A stretch of DNA of 64,000 nucleotides from Phytomonospora endophytica (GTDB taxonomy: Bacteria > Actinomycetota > Actinomycetes > Mycobacteriales > Micromonosporaceae): the NCBI RefSeq assembly GCF_014202425.1, contig NZ_JACHGT010000001.1, forward strand, positions 289,160 through 353,159, in the 5' to 3' direction. Shown in pieces: positions 1 to 9,645 of the stretch (the stretch's first letter is position 1; every line of letters starts with the position of its first letter). Position numbers and translations under genes: made by a program. The notes under the pieces are model-generated. The model did not search any database. It was given only the letters and a program-made list of their open reading frames with translations, and was not told where the DNA came from.

Positions 1-2
1 AG

Positions 3-2225
3 TACAGCCCCGAAGGCCGTCCGACGCAGCTCTACACGCATCTGCCGGCCGCCGCGGGCGCGCTGGCGGGCTCCTACTGGGAGGCGTTCGCCTACAACGA
101 GGACGGGAGCGTGCACACCTCCGAGGCGAAGGCCGTGGGGAGTCTGCGGTCGGAGATCATGACCTACTCCTACGACGAGATGGGCCGGGCCGGCCGCGTC
201 ACCGGATGGGGCGGCGACTTCGGCTTCGGCAAGGTCTACGTCGACGAGGCCGTGTACTCGCCGTACGGGCAGCTGCTCCAGCGCAGGCTCGGGGACCCCG
301 CCGACGTCGGCGGGACCTCCGGCCAGGTGTGGCAGACCTGGATCTATGAGGAGGGCACCGGAAGGCTCGGAGAGTTCTACCTCGACAAGGACACGGCGGG
401 CGAGTTCGACGCCACGAACTACGGTGTCGCGGCTCTGTCCTACCGCTACGACCAGTCCGGGAACCTGCTGTCGATCGCCGACGATCCGGTGCACACCTCG
501 GAGCGGCTGGACCCGGAACGGCAGTGCTTCCGCTACGACTACCTGGGCCGGCTCACCGAGGCGTGGGCGCAGGCCGGGGCGTCGGGGGAGTGCTCGGCCG
601 GGACCGTCGGCGGGCCGGGCGCGTACCGGTCGTCGTACGGGTACGACAAGGTCGGCAACCGGACCGCCGAGACGAAGTGGACGCCGAGTGGGCCGGTCGA
701 GAAGACCTACTCCTACGCCGAACCCGGTACGGAGCAGCCGCACGCGGTCGACGAGGTGACCTCGACGGGTGCCGCGACCGCGTTCACCTACGACCAGGCC
801 GGGTTCACCACGGGCATCGACCGCGACGGCGCGGTGGACGTCTTGAACTGGGCGCCGACCGGGCGTCTGGAGTCGATCGAGTCGGCGGAGGGTACGGCGA
901 AGTTCTTCGACAACGCCGACGGGCAGCGGCTGCTGCGCGTCGACGCCGACGGCGACATCACGGCGTGGGTCGCCGGTTACGAACTGAAGTACACCAAGGC
1001 GACGAGCAAGATCGAGGCCACGCGGTACTACACCCATGGTGGTGCGGCGGTCGGTGTTCGTAACGGGCTCGGGGACATCCTCTGGTTCGCCGGGGATCAC
1101 CACGGGACGAACCAGTGGATCGTCAACGGCGACACGCTGACGGCGACCGTGCAGCGCAGGGACCCCTTCGGGAACGTGCGAGGTGCGGGTGCGGACACGT
1201 GGCCTGACGATCGCGGCTTCGTCGGCGGGATCGAGAACGACGACGTGGGGATCACCACGGTCGGGGCACGCGAGTACGACCCGACGGTGGGGAGGTTCCT
1301 GTCGGCGGACCCGATCATGGATCTGACGGATCCGCAGCAGATCAACGGGTACGCGTACGGGAACAACGCGCCGACGGTGATGTCCGACGCGAGTGGGCTG
1401 AAGAGCGTGAAGAGTGGCTCGAAGGGCGGCGGGGCGAAGAAGGGAAAGCTGAAGAAGCCGAAGAAGAACCCGCCGCCGCCATCCGGCGGACAGGGACCGT
1501 CGAAGGGAGGCAAGGGACCGGTCCGCGGAGGCCGTGAGGCCGAGCCGCCGCGCCAGCCGCCGAAGGGCTTGCCCGACCGGTACGACTGGCAGCAGAAGGG
1601 GCCTCGCCCGGGGCCGCCGATCACGTACCCGGGTGGCCATGGGTTCGCGGTGGACAAGGAGTTCGGGACCATCCTCGGTTACATCTTCGGTGAGATGGAG
1701 ACCAACGCCGGCAGTACCGGCACGACCACGATGGCCGCCTGCCCGGGTGGCGGCGGCTATGCCAGCGTGGGCTGCAATACCGCCAGGGCGGCCTGGTGGT
1801 ACGGCAAGGTCCGCCCCGGTGGCCCGTGGGATCACAAGGGACCCATCGGCGAGTATCTCGGCGTGGGCGGCGACGACATCGCCAACCAGTACGTCAACGT
1901 CCCAGGTACCGACTACCAGGTGCGCTACGACCTGTGGTCGAACATCCACTACGGCTACGTCGGTTCGGCCGCCGGGTTCGGCGCGTCCACGCTCATCGAG
2001 GGCGCCAGCCTTCCGGGCGCCGGACGCTCCGAGTCGGCCGACGACTTCGCGATGCAGATGGGCATCGACCTGTGGAACGAGTACGGCGACGACATGACCG
2101 AAGCCGACCTGGAGGCGTTCATCGTGGACAGTCTCGGTGACCTCCACGACCTGGAGGGCAACAGCGTGCAAGGCGACGGAACGGCCGCCATGGTCGAATG
2201 CCGTCCCGGTCTGGCCAGCTGCTGA
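3..2225 (+). CDS. RHS/YD-repeat protein, C-terminal part with polymorphic-toxin domain (5' partial)
   Basis: The reading frame is open from base 3, so the gene begins upstream of the window; 740 residues are visible. The first ~390 carry YD repeats (YDQSGN, YDKVGNR, YDQAGF) and the RHS core ending in the conserved REYDPTVGRFLSADP stretch near base 1315. RHS proteins form a beta-cage around a variable C-terminal toxin. After the core comes a basic Gly/Lys/Pro linker (about 1395-1560), then a unique ~190-residue tail with PGGPWDHK, a DLWSNIHYGYVGSAAGF-like motif and an acidic end. This tail resembles the polymorphic toxin type 44 (Ntox44) family; that assignment is from memory of the motif and its activity is not known to me. 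No immunity gene follows: the next gene is a secreted protease. RHS identity is near certain, toxin family moderate. Confidence 0.9.
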   Translation, partial: YSPEGRPTQLYTHLPAAAGALAGSYWEAFAYNEDGSVHTSEAKAVGSLRSEIMTYSYDEMGRAGRVTGWGGDFGFGKVYVDEAVYSPYGQLLQRRLGDPADVGGTSGQVWQTWIYEEGTGRLGEFYLDKDTAGEFDATNYGVAALSYRYDQSGNLLSIADDPVHTSERLDPERQCFRYDYLGRLTEAWAQAGASGECSAGTVGGPGAYRSSYGYDKVGNRTAETKWTPSGPVEKTYSYAEPGTEQPHAVDEVTSTGAATAFTYDQAGFTTGIDRDGAVDVLNWAPTGRLESIESAEGTAKFFDNADGQRLLRVDADGDITAWVAGYELKYTKATSKIEATRYYTHGGAAVGVRNGLGDILWFAGDHHGTNQWIVNGDTLTATVQRRDPFGNVRGAGADTWPDDRGFVGGIENDDVGITTVGAREYDPTVGRFLSADPIMDLTDPQQINGYAYGNNAPTVMSDASGLKSVKSGSKGGGAKKGKLKKPKKNPPPPSGGQGPSKGGKGPVRGGREAEPPRQPPKGLPDRYDWQQKGPRPGPPITYPGGHGFAVDKEFGTILGYIFGEMETNAGSTGTTTMAACPGGGGYASVGCNTARAAWWYGKVRPGGPWDHKGPIGEYLGVGGDDIANQYVNVPGTDYQVRYDLWSNIHYGYVGSAAGFGASTLIEGASLPGAGRSESADDFAMQMGIDLWNEYGDDMTEADLEAFIVDSLGDLHDLEGNSVQGDGTAAMVECRPGLASC

Positions 2226-2229
2226 ACCC

Positions 2230-2263
2230 GGGGCGGGTGGTGCATCACCGCACCACCCGCCCC
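2230..2263 (+). terminator. Stem-loop terminator after the RHS gene
   Basis: A perfect 14-bp GC-rich stem (2230-2243 pairing with 2250-2263) with a 6-nt loop starts 4 nt after the RHS stop codon. There is no U-run, as is usual for actinomycete terminators. It separates the RHS gene from the protease gene. Confidence 0.75.
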
Positions 2264-2411
2264 CTGTCTACCTCCGGCCAATGGCGTGTGACCGCCACGT
2301 CCAAACCTGTTCGCCCGTGTTGATCTCCCATATGGTCTCTCCCGCACCGTCCGCTCTCGGCGGTGCCGCCCCCACCCCACACCAGACCCGCCCCCGGGTC
2401 GAGGAGAGACC

Positions 2412-4904
2412 TTGACCAGCACCAGAACCCGCGTGCTCGCACTGGCCGGGGTCGCCGCTCTCGCGGCGACCCTCGCCGGTGCCGCGCCATTCCTGTCCCC
2501 GCCCGCCAACGCCGCCGGCAAGATCGACGCGTCCGTGCGCGCCGACCTCGCCGACGACGGCACGGCCACCTTCTTCCTCCGCATCGACGACGGCGCCGAC
2601 CTGAGCGCGGCCTCCGCGCAGAAGACCGACGCGGCCCGTGCCCAGGGCACCTTCGACGCACTCCACGCCCACGCCGACGCGACCCAGCACGAACTCCGCG
2701 CGATCCTCGACGCGGCCGGTGCGACCTACGAGACCTTCTGGATCGCCAACACGATCAAGGCCACCGGCGACGAGCGCCTCGTCGACGCCCTGTCGGAGCG
2801 TCCCGAGGTCACCCGCGTCCGCTCCGAACAGGTCACCGCGCTCGCCGAGCCGGTCGCGTCGGCGCCCGCGGCGGCGGCCGACGGCACCCCGCAGTGGGGC
2901 CTCGACATGATCGGCGCGCCCGAGGTCTGGAGCGAGTTCGCCACCCGCGGTGAAGGCGTCGTGATCGCCAACATCGACAGCGGCGTCCAGTACGACCACC
3001 CCTCGCTGGTCGGCTCCTATCGTGGCAACAACGGCGACGGCACCTTCGGCCACGACTACAACTGGTTCGACCCCACCAACACCTGCGCCACCGCCCCCTG
3101 CGACAACAACGGCCACGGCACCCACACCATGGGCACCATGGTCGGCGCCGACGGCTACGGCGTGGCACCCGGCGCGACCTGGATCGCGGCGAAGGGCTGC
3201 GAGGCCCGCTCCTGCTCCGAGACCTCGCTCCTGCGCGCCGGTGAGTGGGTCCTCGCGCCGACCGACCTCAACGGCCAGAACCCCCGACCCGACCTCGCCC
3301 CCGACATCGTCAACAACTCCTGGGGCGGCGGACGCGGCGACACCTGGTACTCCGAGATCATCGAGTCCTGGCGCGCCGCCGGCATCTTCCCCGCCTTCGC
3401 CGCCGGCAACTTCGGCTTCGGCGTCTGCGGGACCGTCGACTCGCCCGGCGACAACGCCGCCGCCTACACCGTGGGCGCCGTCGACTCCACCGGTACCGTC
3501 GCGGGCTTCTCCGGCCTCGGCCCGTCGAGCATCGCCGACGGGAAACCCGACATCGCCGCCCCCGGCGTCGACGTCGTCTCCACCGTGCCCGGCAACAAGT
3601 ACCAGGCCCTGTCCGGCACCTCGATGGCCACACCGCACGTAGCCGGGGCCGTCGCGCTGCTGTGGTCGGCCGCGCCCGCGCTCGCCGGCGACATCGAAGG
3701 CACCTCGGCCGCCCTCGGCCTCGGCGCCACCGACAAGGAGGACCTGCGCTGCGGCGGCACCGCCGCCCGCAACGGTGTCTACGGTGAAGGCGTCCTCGAC
3801 ATCCGGCAGGCCGTCCTCGACGCACCGCGCGGCAACGCCGGGCTCCTCAAGGGCACGGCCACCGACGCCACGACCGGCGAGCCCCTCGCCAAGGTCGCCG
3901 TCACCGCCACCGGAACGCAGACCCGCTCCACCCTCACCGACACCGAGGGCCACTACCAGCTGCGGCTGGTCGAAGGCACCTACACCGTCGGCGGCGAGCT
4001 CTACGGCTTCCACGACGCGTCGTCCACAGTGGACTTGATCGCGGGAGCCGAGCCCACCGTCGACCTCGCGCTGGCCTCCGCGCCCGTGCACAAGGTCACC
4101 GGGAAGGTCACCGACCCGCAGGGCCGCGTGGTTCCCGCCGCGAGCGTCCACGTCGACGGGACCCCCGTCGACGCGATCACCGCCGGTGCCGACGGCTCCT
4201 TCGCCTTCCCGAAGATCGCCGAGGGCGCCTACATCGTCACCGTCGTGCCCGCCGAACCCGCACTGTGCCTCGGACCCCTGCACGCCGACCTGACCGTCGA
4301 CGGCGACGAGACGGTCGCGCTGACCGTTCCGTACCAGGTCGACACGCTCGGCTGGCACTGCGAGGAGACCCGCCCGGCGTGGATCAAGGGTCGCGACACC
4401 GTCGCCATCGCCGGTGACGAGGACGCCACGACCATCGCCCTGCCGTTCCCGGTCGCGCTCTACAACGGCACCCACGACCAGATCTCGGTCACCACCAACG
4501 GCCTGCTCAACGTCACCGCGCCCCGGCTCGGCGACTACGCCAACGGCCCCCTCGGCGACGGCTACAAGCCCAACGGCCTCATCGCGCCCTTCTGGGACGA
4601 CCTCGTCGTCGACGGCCGCGCGAGCGTCAAGACCGCCACCGTCGGCAAGCCCGGACAACGTTCCTTCGTCGTCGAATGGCGCGACGTCCGTCTCGCCGAC
4701 CAGCCGCGCTCCCGGATCAGCTTCGAGGTCGTCTTCGCCGAGACCGGCGGCTTCACCTTCCAGTACCGGGGCCTCTCCGGCGAGCTCGAACACGGTGCCT
4801 CGGCGACCGTCGGCATCGAGGACATCGGAGGCGGCATCGCCCGCCAGTACTCGTTCGACCTGCCCGTGCTGCGCGACGGCGTCGCCATCAGGTTCGGGAA
4901 GTAG
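2412..4904 (+). CDS. Secreted S8 (subtilisin-like) serine protease with carboxypeptidase-regulatory-like repeats
   Basis: 830 aa with a TTG start placed behind GAGGAGA at 2401-2407. A signal peptide (about residues 1-35, ending ANAA) is followed by an inhibitor-I9-like propeptide (about 40-150) and a subtilase domain with the triad D189 (NIDSGVQYDHP), H235 (NNGHGTHTMGT) and S404 (SGTSMATPHVAG). The C-terminal half has two carboxypeptidase-regulatory-like beta domains (about 475-560 and 560-640), then a beta-rich domain with YANGPLGDGYKPNG. It should be exported and processed outside the cell. Only 5 nt separate its stop codon from the next secreted protein, so the two are probably co-translated. 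The substrate is unknown; family assignment is secure. Confidence 0.95.
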   Translation: MTSTRTRVLALAGVAALAATLAGAAPFLSPPANAAGKIDASVRADLADDGTATFFLRIDDGADLSAASAQKTDAARAQGTFDALHAHADATQHELRAILDAAGATYETFWIANTIKATGDERLVDALSERPEVTRVRSEQVTALAEPVASAPAAAADGTPQWGLDMIGAPEVWSEFATRGEGVVIANIDSGVQYDHPSLVGSYRGNNGDGTFGHDYNWFDPTNTCATAPCDNNGHGTHTMGTMVGADGYGVAPGATWIAAKGCEARSCSETSLLRAGEWVLAPTDLNGQNPRPDLAPDIVNNSWGGGRGDTWYSEIIESWRAAGIFPAFAAGNFGFGVCGTVDSPGDNAAAYTVGAVDSTGTVAGFSGLGPSSIADGKPDIAAPGVDVVSTVPGNKYQALSGTSMATPHVAGAVALLWSAAPALAGDIEGTSAALGLGATDKEDLRCGGTAARNGVYGEGVLDIRQAVLDAPRGNAGLLKGTATDATTGEPLAKVAVTATGTQTRSTLTDTEGHYQLRLVEGTYTVGGELYGFHDASSTVDLIAGAEPTVDLALASAPVHKVTGKVTDPQGRVVPAASVHVDGTPVDAITAGADGSFAFPKIAEGAYIVTVVPAEPALCLGPLHADLTVDGDETVALTVPYQVDTLGWHCEETRPAWIKGRDTVAIAGDEDATTIALPFPVALYNGTHDQISVTTNGLLNVTAPRLGDYANGPLGDGYKPNGLIAPFWDDLVVDGRASVKTATVGKPGQRSFVVEWRDVRLADQPRSRISFEVVFAETGGFTFQYRGLSGELEHGASATVGIEDIGGGIARQYSFDLPVLRDGVAIRFGK

Positions 4905-4909
4905 GAGAC

Positions 4910-7717
4910 ATGACCCGCAACAGAAAACGCCTGACCCCGATCCTGGCCGCGACGGCCGTGCTCGCCGTCGGCCTGTCCGCTACGGCCTTCGCCGACCCGT
5001 CCGACCCCGCCGCGGCCCCCGCCAACGGCCTCACCGCCGAACAGCGCGCCGACATCGAGACCCGCTTCGCCTCCCTCGGCGACGCCACTCCTGTCGGCGA
5101 GACCTCCGCCGCACCGGAGAGCGAGGCCGCCCAGGCGGCCACCGGGAACCTCGCCTTCACCGAGAAGGCTAGCCTGGAGACCGACAACGGCCTCGGCGCG
5201 CTCGCCGAGGTCGGTGGAACGCACGGCGACCAGGTCCTCATCAACAACTGGGGCACCGTCACCCGCCTCGACGACGACCAGGAGGTCGTCTGGCGCCGCA
5301 CGCCCAGCACCCTGTGGACGGAGTGGAACCTCACCGCCGTGCGCCCCTGGGACCGCGGCATCCCGGCATTCCGGGTCTATGTCGGCACCTCGGCGACCAG
5401 CTCGGTCGGCGACTACATCGATCGCGGTTACGCCCTCGGCGACCTCAACGGCGACGGCGTCGACGACATCGCCTTCATTTCCATGGTCGGCGACAGCCCG
5501 TCCTACGGGGTGAAGTTCCCCGACACGAAGATGACCCAGGCGACCTTCGTCGACGTCCTCGACGGCCGCACCGGTGCCACCATCTGGCAGCAGCGCCACA
5601 CCAACGCCCGCATGGTCCAGATCGTCGACGGCACTCTCATCGTCGCCGACCAGCCCAACGGGAACCGCACGGCACCCGCCGACGCGCTCGCCAGGACCTA
5701 CGCCTACACCTTCACCACCGGGGGCGGTGCCCTCACCGCCACCAACACCTGGACCGTCGACGCCGCCTCGCGCGCCTCATCGTGGAACGTCCTCGAACCG
5801 CTCGGGAACGGCCGCGTCGCCCTCTCCTGGAGCGAACCCGCCTCCACGCAGCAGGGTGGGCACCTGATGGTCCTCGACGCCGCCACCGGCGCGGCCGTCT
5901 GGAACGTCGCCACCCCGCAGCCGATCCGCAACCTCGGACTCGACGCCCGCCGAGGCCTCCTCGCCGCCACCGAGCAGGCCACCTACACCGCCGACGTCCA
6001 GTACGAACTGGTGACCTTCGGCCTCGCCGACGGCGCCCGGACCGTGCTCGGCACCCGCGTCAACGCGCTGCCGACGGCCATGACCGTCGCCGACATCACG
6101 GGCGGCCGCGACGCCGAGTACGTCGTCGCCGAGGCACTGCCCGACGCGATCGGATACATGCACGCCGCCCAGATCCGCGCCACCGACGGCCGTGGCGCCC
6201 AGCTGTGGACCTACACGGTCAAGCGCAACTCGGCATGGTCGAAGGACGGCCCGCTCGTCTTCGGCCTCCACGCCGCCGACGGCACCGTCCTGGCGAGCTG
6301 GCTCGACGACACCCGCAAGGGCGAGGCCGGCGCTCGCACGGTCGAGGAGATCGCCGGTATCGCCGCGCTGAGCGGCCGTGACGGCGAAGTCCGCTGGGAG
6401 AAGCGGGGCGGCCCGATCGCCTCGCCGATCTACGCGCTCCTCGAAGACGGCCACCACGGCACCACGGTCGCCACGGTGTCGGTCGACCAGACCCGTCACG
6501 TCTACCGGCTGTCCGACGGCCGCGAGGTCGGCAAGACCCCGCTGTACGGCGAGTTCAGCCAGCTCGTCACCTACGACATCAACGGTGACGGCGTGCGGGA
6601 CCTGATCACCGGCGGCTACGCGCACGGCGTCCTCGCCTTCGACGGCGCCCACCTCGGTCCGGAGCCGAAGCTGCTGTGGCGTGCGACCACGGCGGGTTCG
6701 GTGCACGACCTGGAACTCGCCGACGTCACCGGGTCCTCGCGGCCCGAGGTGGTCGTGGCGGCGAGCGATGAGGCCGTCGTCCTCGACGTCCGCGACGGCG
6801 ACGTCGAGTCGGCCTTCGGCGACGGGAACGGTCTGGTGTGGACGGTCGAGGTCGGCGACATCGACCGCGACGACGACGCCGAGATCGTCATCCCCACCGA
6901 CGGGGTGCGCGCTTACAACGGTGACGGCCGCCGCCTGTGGACCTACGGCGCCGACGCCGACCTGGTCTACGCCGACGTGGCCATCGCCGACGACAGCGTC
7001 TACGGCATGTACGTCACGCGACAGGGCGTCGAGTCTCGCCGCCTGGCGTCCTTCGGCCTCGACGGCGAGCGCGGCCGGAAGCGGTGGAGCGTCGACGGGG
7101 ACCCCTCTCTGGAGGGAACGATCTCCTTGTGGAACGGCGTCCAGGCCGGTGACACACTGCCCTTCGCCGACGGGCACGGTGTCGCCTTCGCCTTCGGTTC
7201 GACCGCTAAGGACACCGGTTTCGAGGTCCGCGACGGCCGCACCGGCGAGCTTCTCGGCTCGGCCGGGGGAACCAGCGGCGCCGGGTTGGCCCACCAGCTC
7301 ACCTCCGGCCCGGACGGGTTCTGGCAGGCACGGGCCGCGCAGCTGGCGCGGATCGCGTTCGACGGGACCACGTCGGCGAAGCTGGTGATCGCCAACCCCT
7401 TCGCGATCGGCTTCACCACCGGCCCGAACGGTGAGCAGCTCGTCGTCAGCGCCAACGAGGGCTACCTCTCGATGTGGGAGACGAGCATGCTGGAGTCCCC
7501 GAACACCTACCCCGACGACCTGGACAGCACCGTCGCGCAGATGGAGGCCTGGAACATGGCCGTCGTCGACCTCGACGGGGACGGCGTCGACGAGGTGATC
7601 GGCCTCGCGCACGACGCGATCGGTTACGACCTGATGCTCGACGCCGTCGGCGCCGGCTTCTGGTCGAGCTCCATCGGACGCGAGGGGATCCAGGTCTTCC
7701 AGATCACCGCGGCCTGA
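4910..7717 (+). CDS. Secreted FG-GAP/VCBS-type beta-propeller protein
   Basis: 935 aa. ATG 4910 is chosen because GTAGGAG, which includes the previous stop codon, lies just upstream and because it gives a clean signal peptide (MTRNRKR, hydrophobic core, ATAFA). An in-frame extension upstream only overlaps the protease gene. The mature protein has repeated calcium-binding FG-GAP-like loops (DLNGDGVDD, DINGDGVRD, DIDRDDDAE, DLDGDGVDE) and PQQ-like blades (DGRTGATIW, DAATGAAVW). These predict an extracellular seven- or eight-bladed propeller binding Ca2+. No catalytic domain is visible. Its tight coupling to the S8 protease suggests a partner, substrate or scaffold of the protease; this is inference. 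Confidence 0.9.
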   Translation: MTRNRKRLTPILAATAVLAVGLSATAFADPSDPAAAPANGLTAEQRADIETRFASLGDATPVGETSAAPESEAAQAATGNLAFTEKASLETDNGLGALAEVGGTHGDQVLINNWGTVTRLDDDQEVVWRRTPSTLWTEWNLTAVRPWDRGIPAFRVYVGTSATSSVGDYIDRGYALGDLNGDGVDDIAFISMVGDSPSYGVKFPDTKMTQATFVDVLDGRTGATIWQQRHTNARMVQIVDGTLIVADQPNGNRTAPADALARTYAYTFTTGGGALTATNTWTVDAASRASSWNVLEPLGNGRVALSWSEPASTQQGGHLMVLDAATGAAVWNVATPQPIRNLGLDARRGLLAATEQATYTADVQYELVTFGLADGARTVLGTRVNALPTAMTVADITGGRDAEYVVAEALPDAIGYMHAAQIRATDGRGAQLWTYTVKRNSAWSKDGPLVFGLHAADGTVLASWLDDTRKGEAGARTVEEIAGIAALSGRDGEVRWEKRGGPIASPIYALLEDGHHGTTVATVSVDQTRHVYRLSDGREVGKTPLYGEFSQLVTYDINGDGVRDLITGGYAHGVLAFDGAHLGPEPKLLWRATTAGSVHDLELADVTGSSRPEVVVAASDEAVVLDVRDGDVESAFGDGNGLVWTVEVGDIDRDDDAEIVIPTDGVRAYNGDGRRLWTYGADADLVYADVAIADDSVYGMYVTRQGVESRRLASFGLDGERGRKRWSVDGDPSLEGTISLWNGVQAGDTLPFADGHGVAFAFGSTAKDTGFEVRDGRTGELLGSAGGTSGAGLAHQLTSGPDGFWQARAAQLARIAFDGTTSAKLVIANPFAIGFTTGPNGEQLVVSANEGYLSMWETSMLESPNTYPDDLDSTVAQMEAWNMAVVDLDGDGVDEVIGLAHDAIGYDLMLDAVGAGFWSSSIGREGIQVFQITAA

Positions 7718-7729
7718 ACCTCACCCCCA

Positions 7730-7768
7730 GAACGGCCCGCCGGGTTCCCCCGACCCGGCGGGCCGTTC
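7730..7768. terminator. Bidirectional terminator between convergent genes
   Basis: A 16-bp perfect inverted repeat (7730-7745 with 7753-7768) with a 7-nt loop lies 12 nt after the propeller stop codon and 6 nt from the end of the convergent LAVTG gene. It can serve both. Confidence 0.8.
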
Positions 7769-7774
7769 CCTGCG

Positions 7775-9022
7775 TCAGGGCCGGGATTCGCGACGGTGGC
7801 GGGCCAGCGCGAGGAAGGCCACGCCGAGCATGGACACGCCGACGCCGCCGAGCATGACGAGGAAGACGGTCGAGCCGGTCACGGCCAGACCGTCGTCATC
7901 GTCGTCATCGGGCGGGCTCGCCGGGGGAGTCGTGCGGCCACTGCTACCGCCCGACGAGGAGTCGGTCGGCGAGGGCACGGGTGAACTCGACGACGGACTC
8001 TCCGTCGGCGACGGGCTTTCCGTGGTGGGTGATGGCGAGGGGCTCTCGCTGCTCGGTGACGGGCTCGGGCTGGGACTCGGGCTCTCACTGCTGGGTGAGG
8101 GCGACGGGCTCTCCGAACTCGGCGACGGTGACGGGCTCTCCGAGCTGGGCGTCGGCGTGATCGAGTGCGGCGTGATCGTCGGCGATGGACTCCCCGTCGG
8201 GTTCGCCGTCGGGGACGCGCTGCTCGAACTGGGCGAGGGCATGATCCGAGGCTGACAGGAGACCTCCACGTGTCCGAGGACCATGTTCAGGATCCGGCCG
8301 CTGTACCGGTCGCTCCCGTCGGCGTTTCGCAGGTCGACGCTCACCGAGACCTCGACATAGGCCTCCGCGCTCGCCTCGGTGGCGGTGTTGATCACCGACT
8401 CGAACTGCTCGTAGTCGACCGTCATGGTGCCGGTGACGCCGCTCGGGAGGCCGAGCTGCGGCCCGGTCACGGTGACGGTCCGGGTGCCTTCGGTGAAGTT
8501 CATGCCCGCGACCATGACGATCCCGGTGTTGGAGCGCGAGTAGGCCAGGATCGCGTTCTGCTTGACGCATTGCGCATAGGCGTCCAGCGAGCCGATCGTG
8601 ATGAACGGGCTCACCCCGTTCCACTTCAGCGTGAACGCGGTGGCGTTGGCTCGCGCGGTCAGCTGCCCCGAGGTCGCGTCCCAGCTCGTGTGCACGAGCT
8701 GGGTGGCCGCGCCGGCGTAGGTCTTGACGCCGTCGGGATCGCTGTAGTCCCCGTTGTCCTCGCCGTTGGACTGCGACAGATCCGGCGTCCCGGCGGTCAC
8801 CCAGGCGCCGGAGAAGCCGCCGACGCCCAACTCGGGGGCGTCGTCGATGGTGAGATCGATCCCCACCGCCATCGCCGTGCGCGGATCGGCGCCCTGCGAG
8901 GACTGCGCGAACAGCAGGGCCAGCGCGGTGACACCCGCGATGATGACGCTGAATGACCAGACGGGCAGCGCCCGCAGATCGAGTTTTCGCCCTTCGCGGG
9001 CCTGTGCCGAAGACTCGGACAC
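7775..9022 (-). CDS. LAVTG-anchored cell-wall surface protein
   Basis: 415 aa with a GTG start preceded by GGGAG. A basic N-terminus and one hydrophobic segment (about residues 20-40) form a signal anchor or signal peptide, followed by a ~220-residue extracellular domain I do not recognise. A low-complexity Ser/Pro/Glu stalk (repeats of SPSPSSE, about 275-350) leads to the sorting signal: LAVTG at 379, a hydrophobic helix and a basic tail ending RHRRESRP. LAxTG is the class E sortase recognition form in high-GC actinobacteria, so the protein is probably attached to peptidoglycan. The stalk length may vary between strains. Its function is unknown. Confidence 0.85.
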   Translation of the reverse strand: MSESSAQAREGRKLDLRALPVWSFSVIIAGVTALALLFAQSSQGADPRTAMAVGIDLTIDDAPELGVGGFSGAWVTAGTPDLSQSNGEDNGDYSDPDGVKTYAGAATQLVHTSWDATSGQLTARANATAFTLKWNGVSPFITIGSLDAYAQCVKQNAILAYSRSNTGIVMVAGMNFTEGTRTVTVTGPQLGLPSGVTGTMTVDYEQFESVINTATEASAEAYVEVSVSVDLRNADGSDRYSGRILNMVLGHVEVSCQPRIMPSPSSSSASPTANPTGSPSPTITPHSITPTPSSESPSPSPSSESPSPSPSSESPSPSPSPSPSSESPSPSPTTESPSPTESPSSSSPVPSPTDSSSGGSSGRTTPPASPPDDDDDDGLAVTGSTVFLVMLGGVGVSMLGVAFLALARHRRESRP

Positions 9023-9079
9023 GCCAAACTCCCATGTGATGAATGGAGAAAGGGGTGTCGGAGATCAAGTTATCGCCCG

Positions 9080-9107
9080 ATTATAGACATCAGCGGACAA
9101 CTGTCGA
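9080..9107 (-). promoter_or_regulatory. Sigma70-type promoter of the LAVTG gene
   Basis: On the minus strand TCGACA (9107-9102) and a perfect TATAAT (9085-9080) are separated by 16 bp, unusually consensus-like for this genome. It fires towards the GTG start at 9022 and leaves a ~50-nt leader containing the ribosome site. It lies just downstream of the rnpB 3' end. Confidence 0.7.
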
Positions 9108-9121
9108 CTCTTACCTCATAG

Positions 9122-9531
9122 GTGGTGGACGAGCAGGCCGATACGCCGGGTTCTGTCCCCGGAGCGCGTCACCGCGTTGCCCCGGGTGACGGCCATCCAT
9201 CTGGGCCCACCGTCGCCGATGGGCTCGTGCGGTCTACCCGCGGACTCGGGCGGGCCGCCCTCGAACATCCGCGCAGGACCCGAAGGTCCCTCTTGACCTT
9301 GCTCCGGGTGGGGTTTACCGAGCCGTCCCGGTCACCCGGGACGCTGGTGGTCTCTTACACCACCGTTTCACCCTTACCGCGCGCTCTCGCGAGCCGCGGC
9401 GGTCTGTTCTCTGTGGCACTTTCCCGCGGGTCACCCCGGGTTGCCGTTAACAACCACCCTGCCCTGTGGAGCCCGGACGTTCCTCGACGCCGCCGAAGCG
9501 GCGCCGCGGCCGCCTGGCCTGCTCGTCCACC
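9122..9531 (-). ncRNA. rnpB: RNase P RNA (type A)
   Basis: The catalytic RNA of ribonuclease P, which removes tRNA 5' leaders. Read on the minus strand it starts with GTGGACGAGCAGGCC and ends with the complementary GGCCTGCTCGTCCAC, which closes helix P1. Between them lie the conserved P4 half (GAGGAACGTCCGGGCTCCAC), the CAGGGTGG stretch, the ACAGAGAACAGACCGCC-like J/P region, AAGGGTGAAACGGTGGTGTA and the 3' ACAGAACCCGGCGTA. Its ~410 nt is normal for actinobacteria. A TACGAT -10 hexamer (minus strand, 9543-9538) fits initiation near 9531. Ends are accurate to a few bases. Confidence 0.97.
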
Positions 9532-9645
9532 GGGGCAATCGTAGAGCGGCCGGAGCGTGCCGCGCACACGGGTTCGGCGTGACCCGATCCCCGGCGCCGA
9601 CGGTCCCCGCGCCACCGCCCCCCGGCCACGCGTAATCTCCCTCCG

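Noticed and set aside
2268-4793. 841-residue open frame antisense to the S8 protease
   Set aside because: Gly/Asp/Val-rich shadow of a high-GC gene; the plus strand has a full subtilase with catalytic triad.
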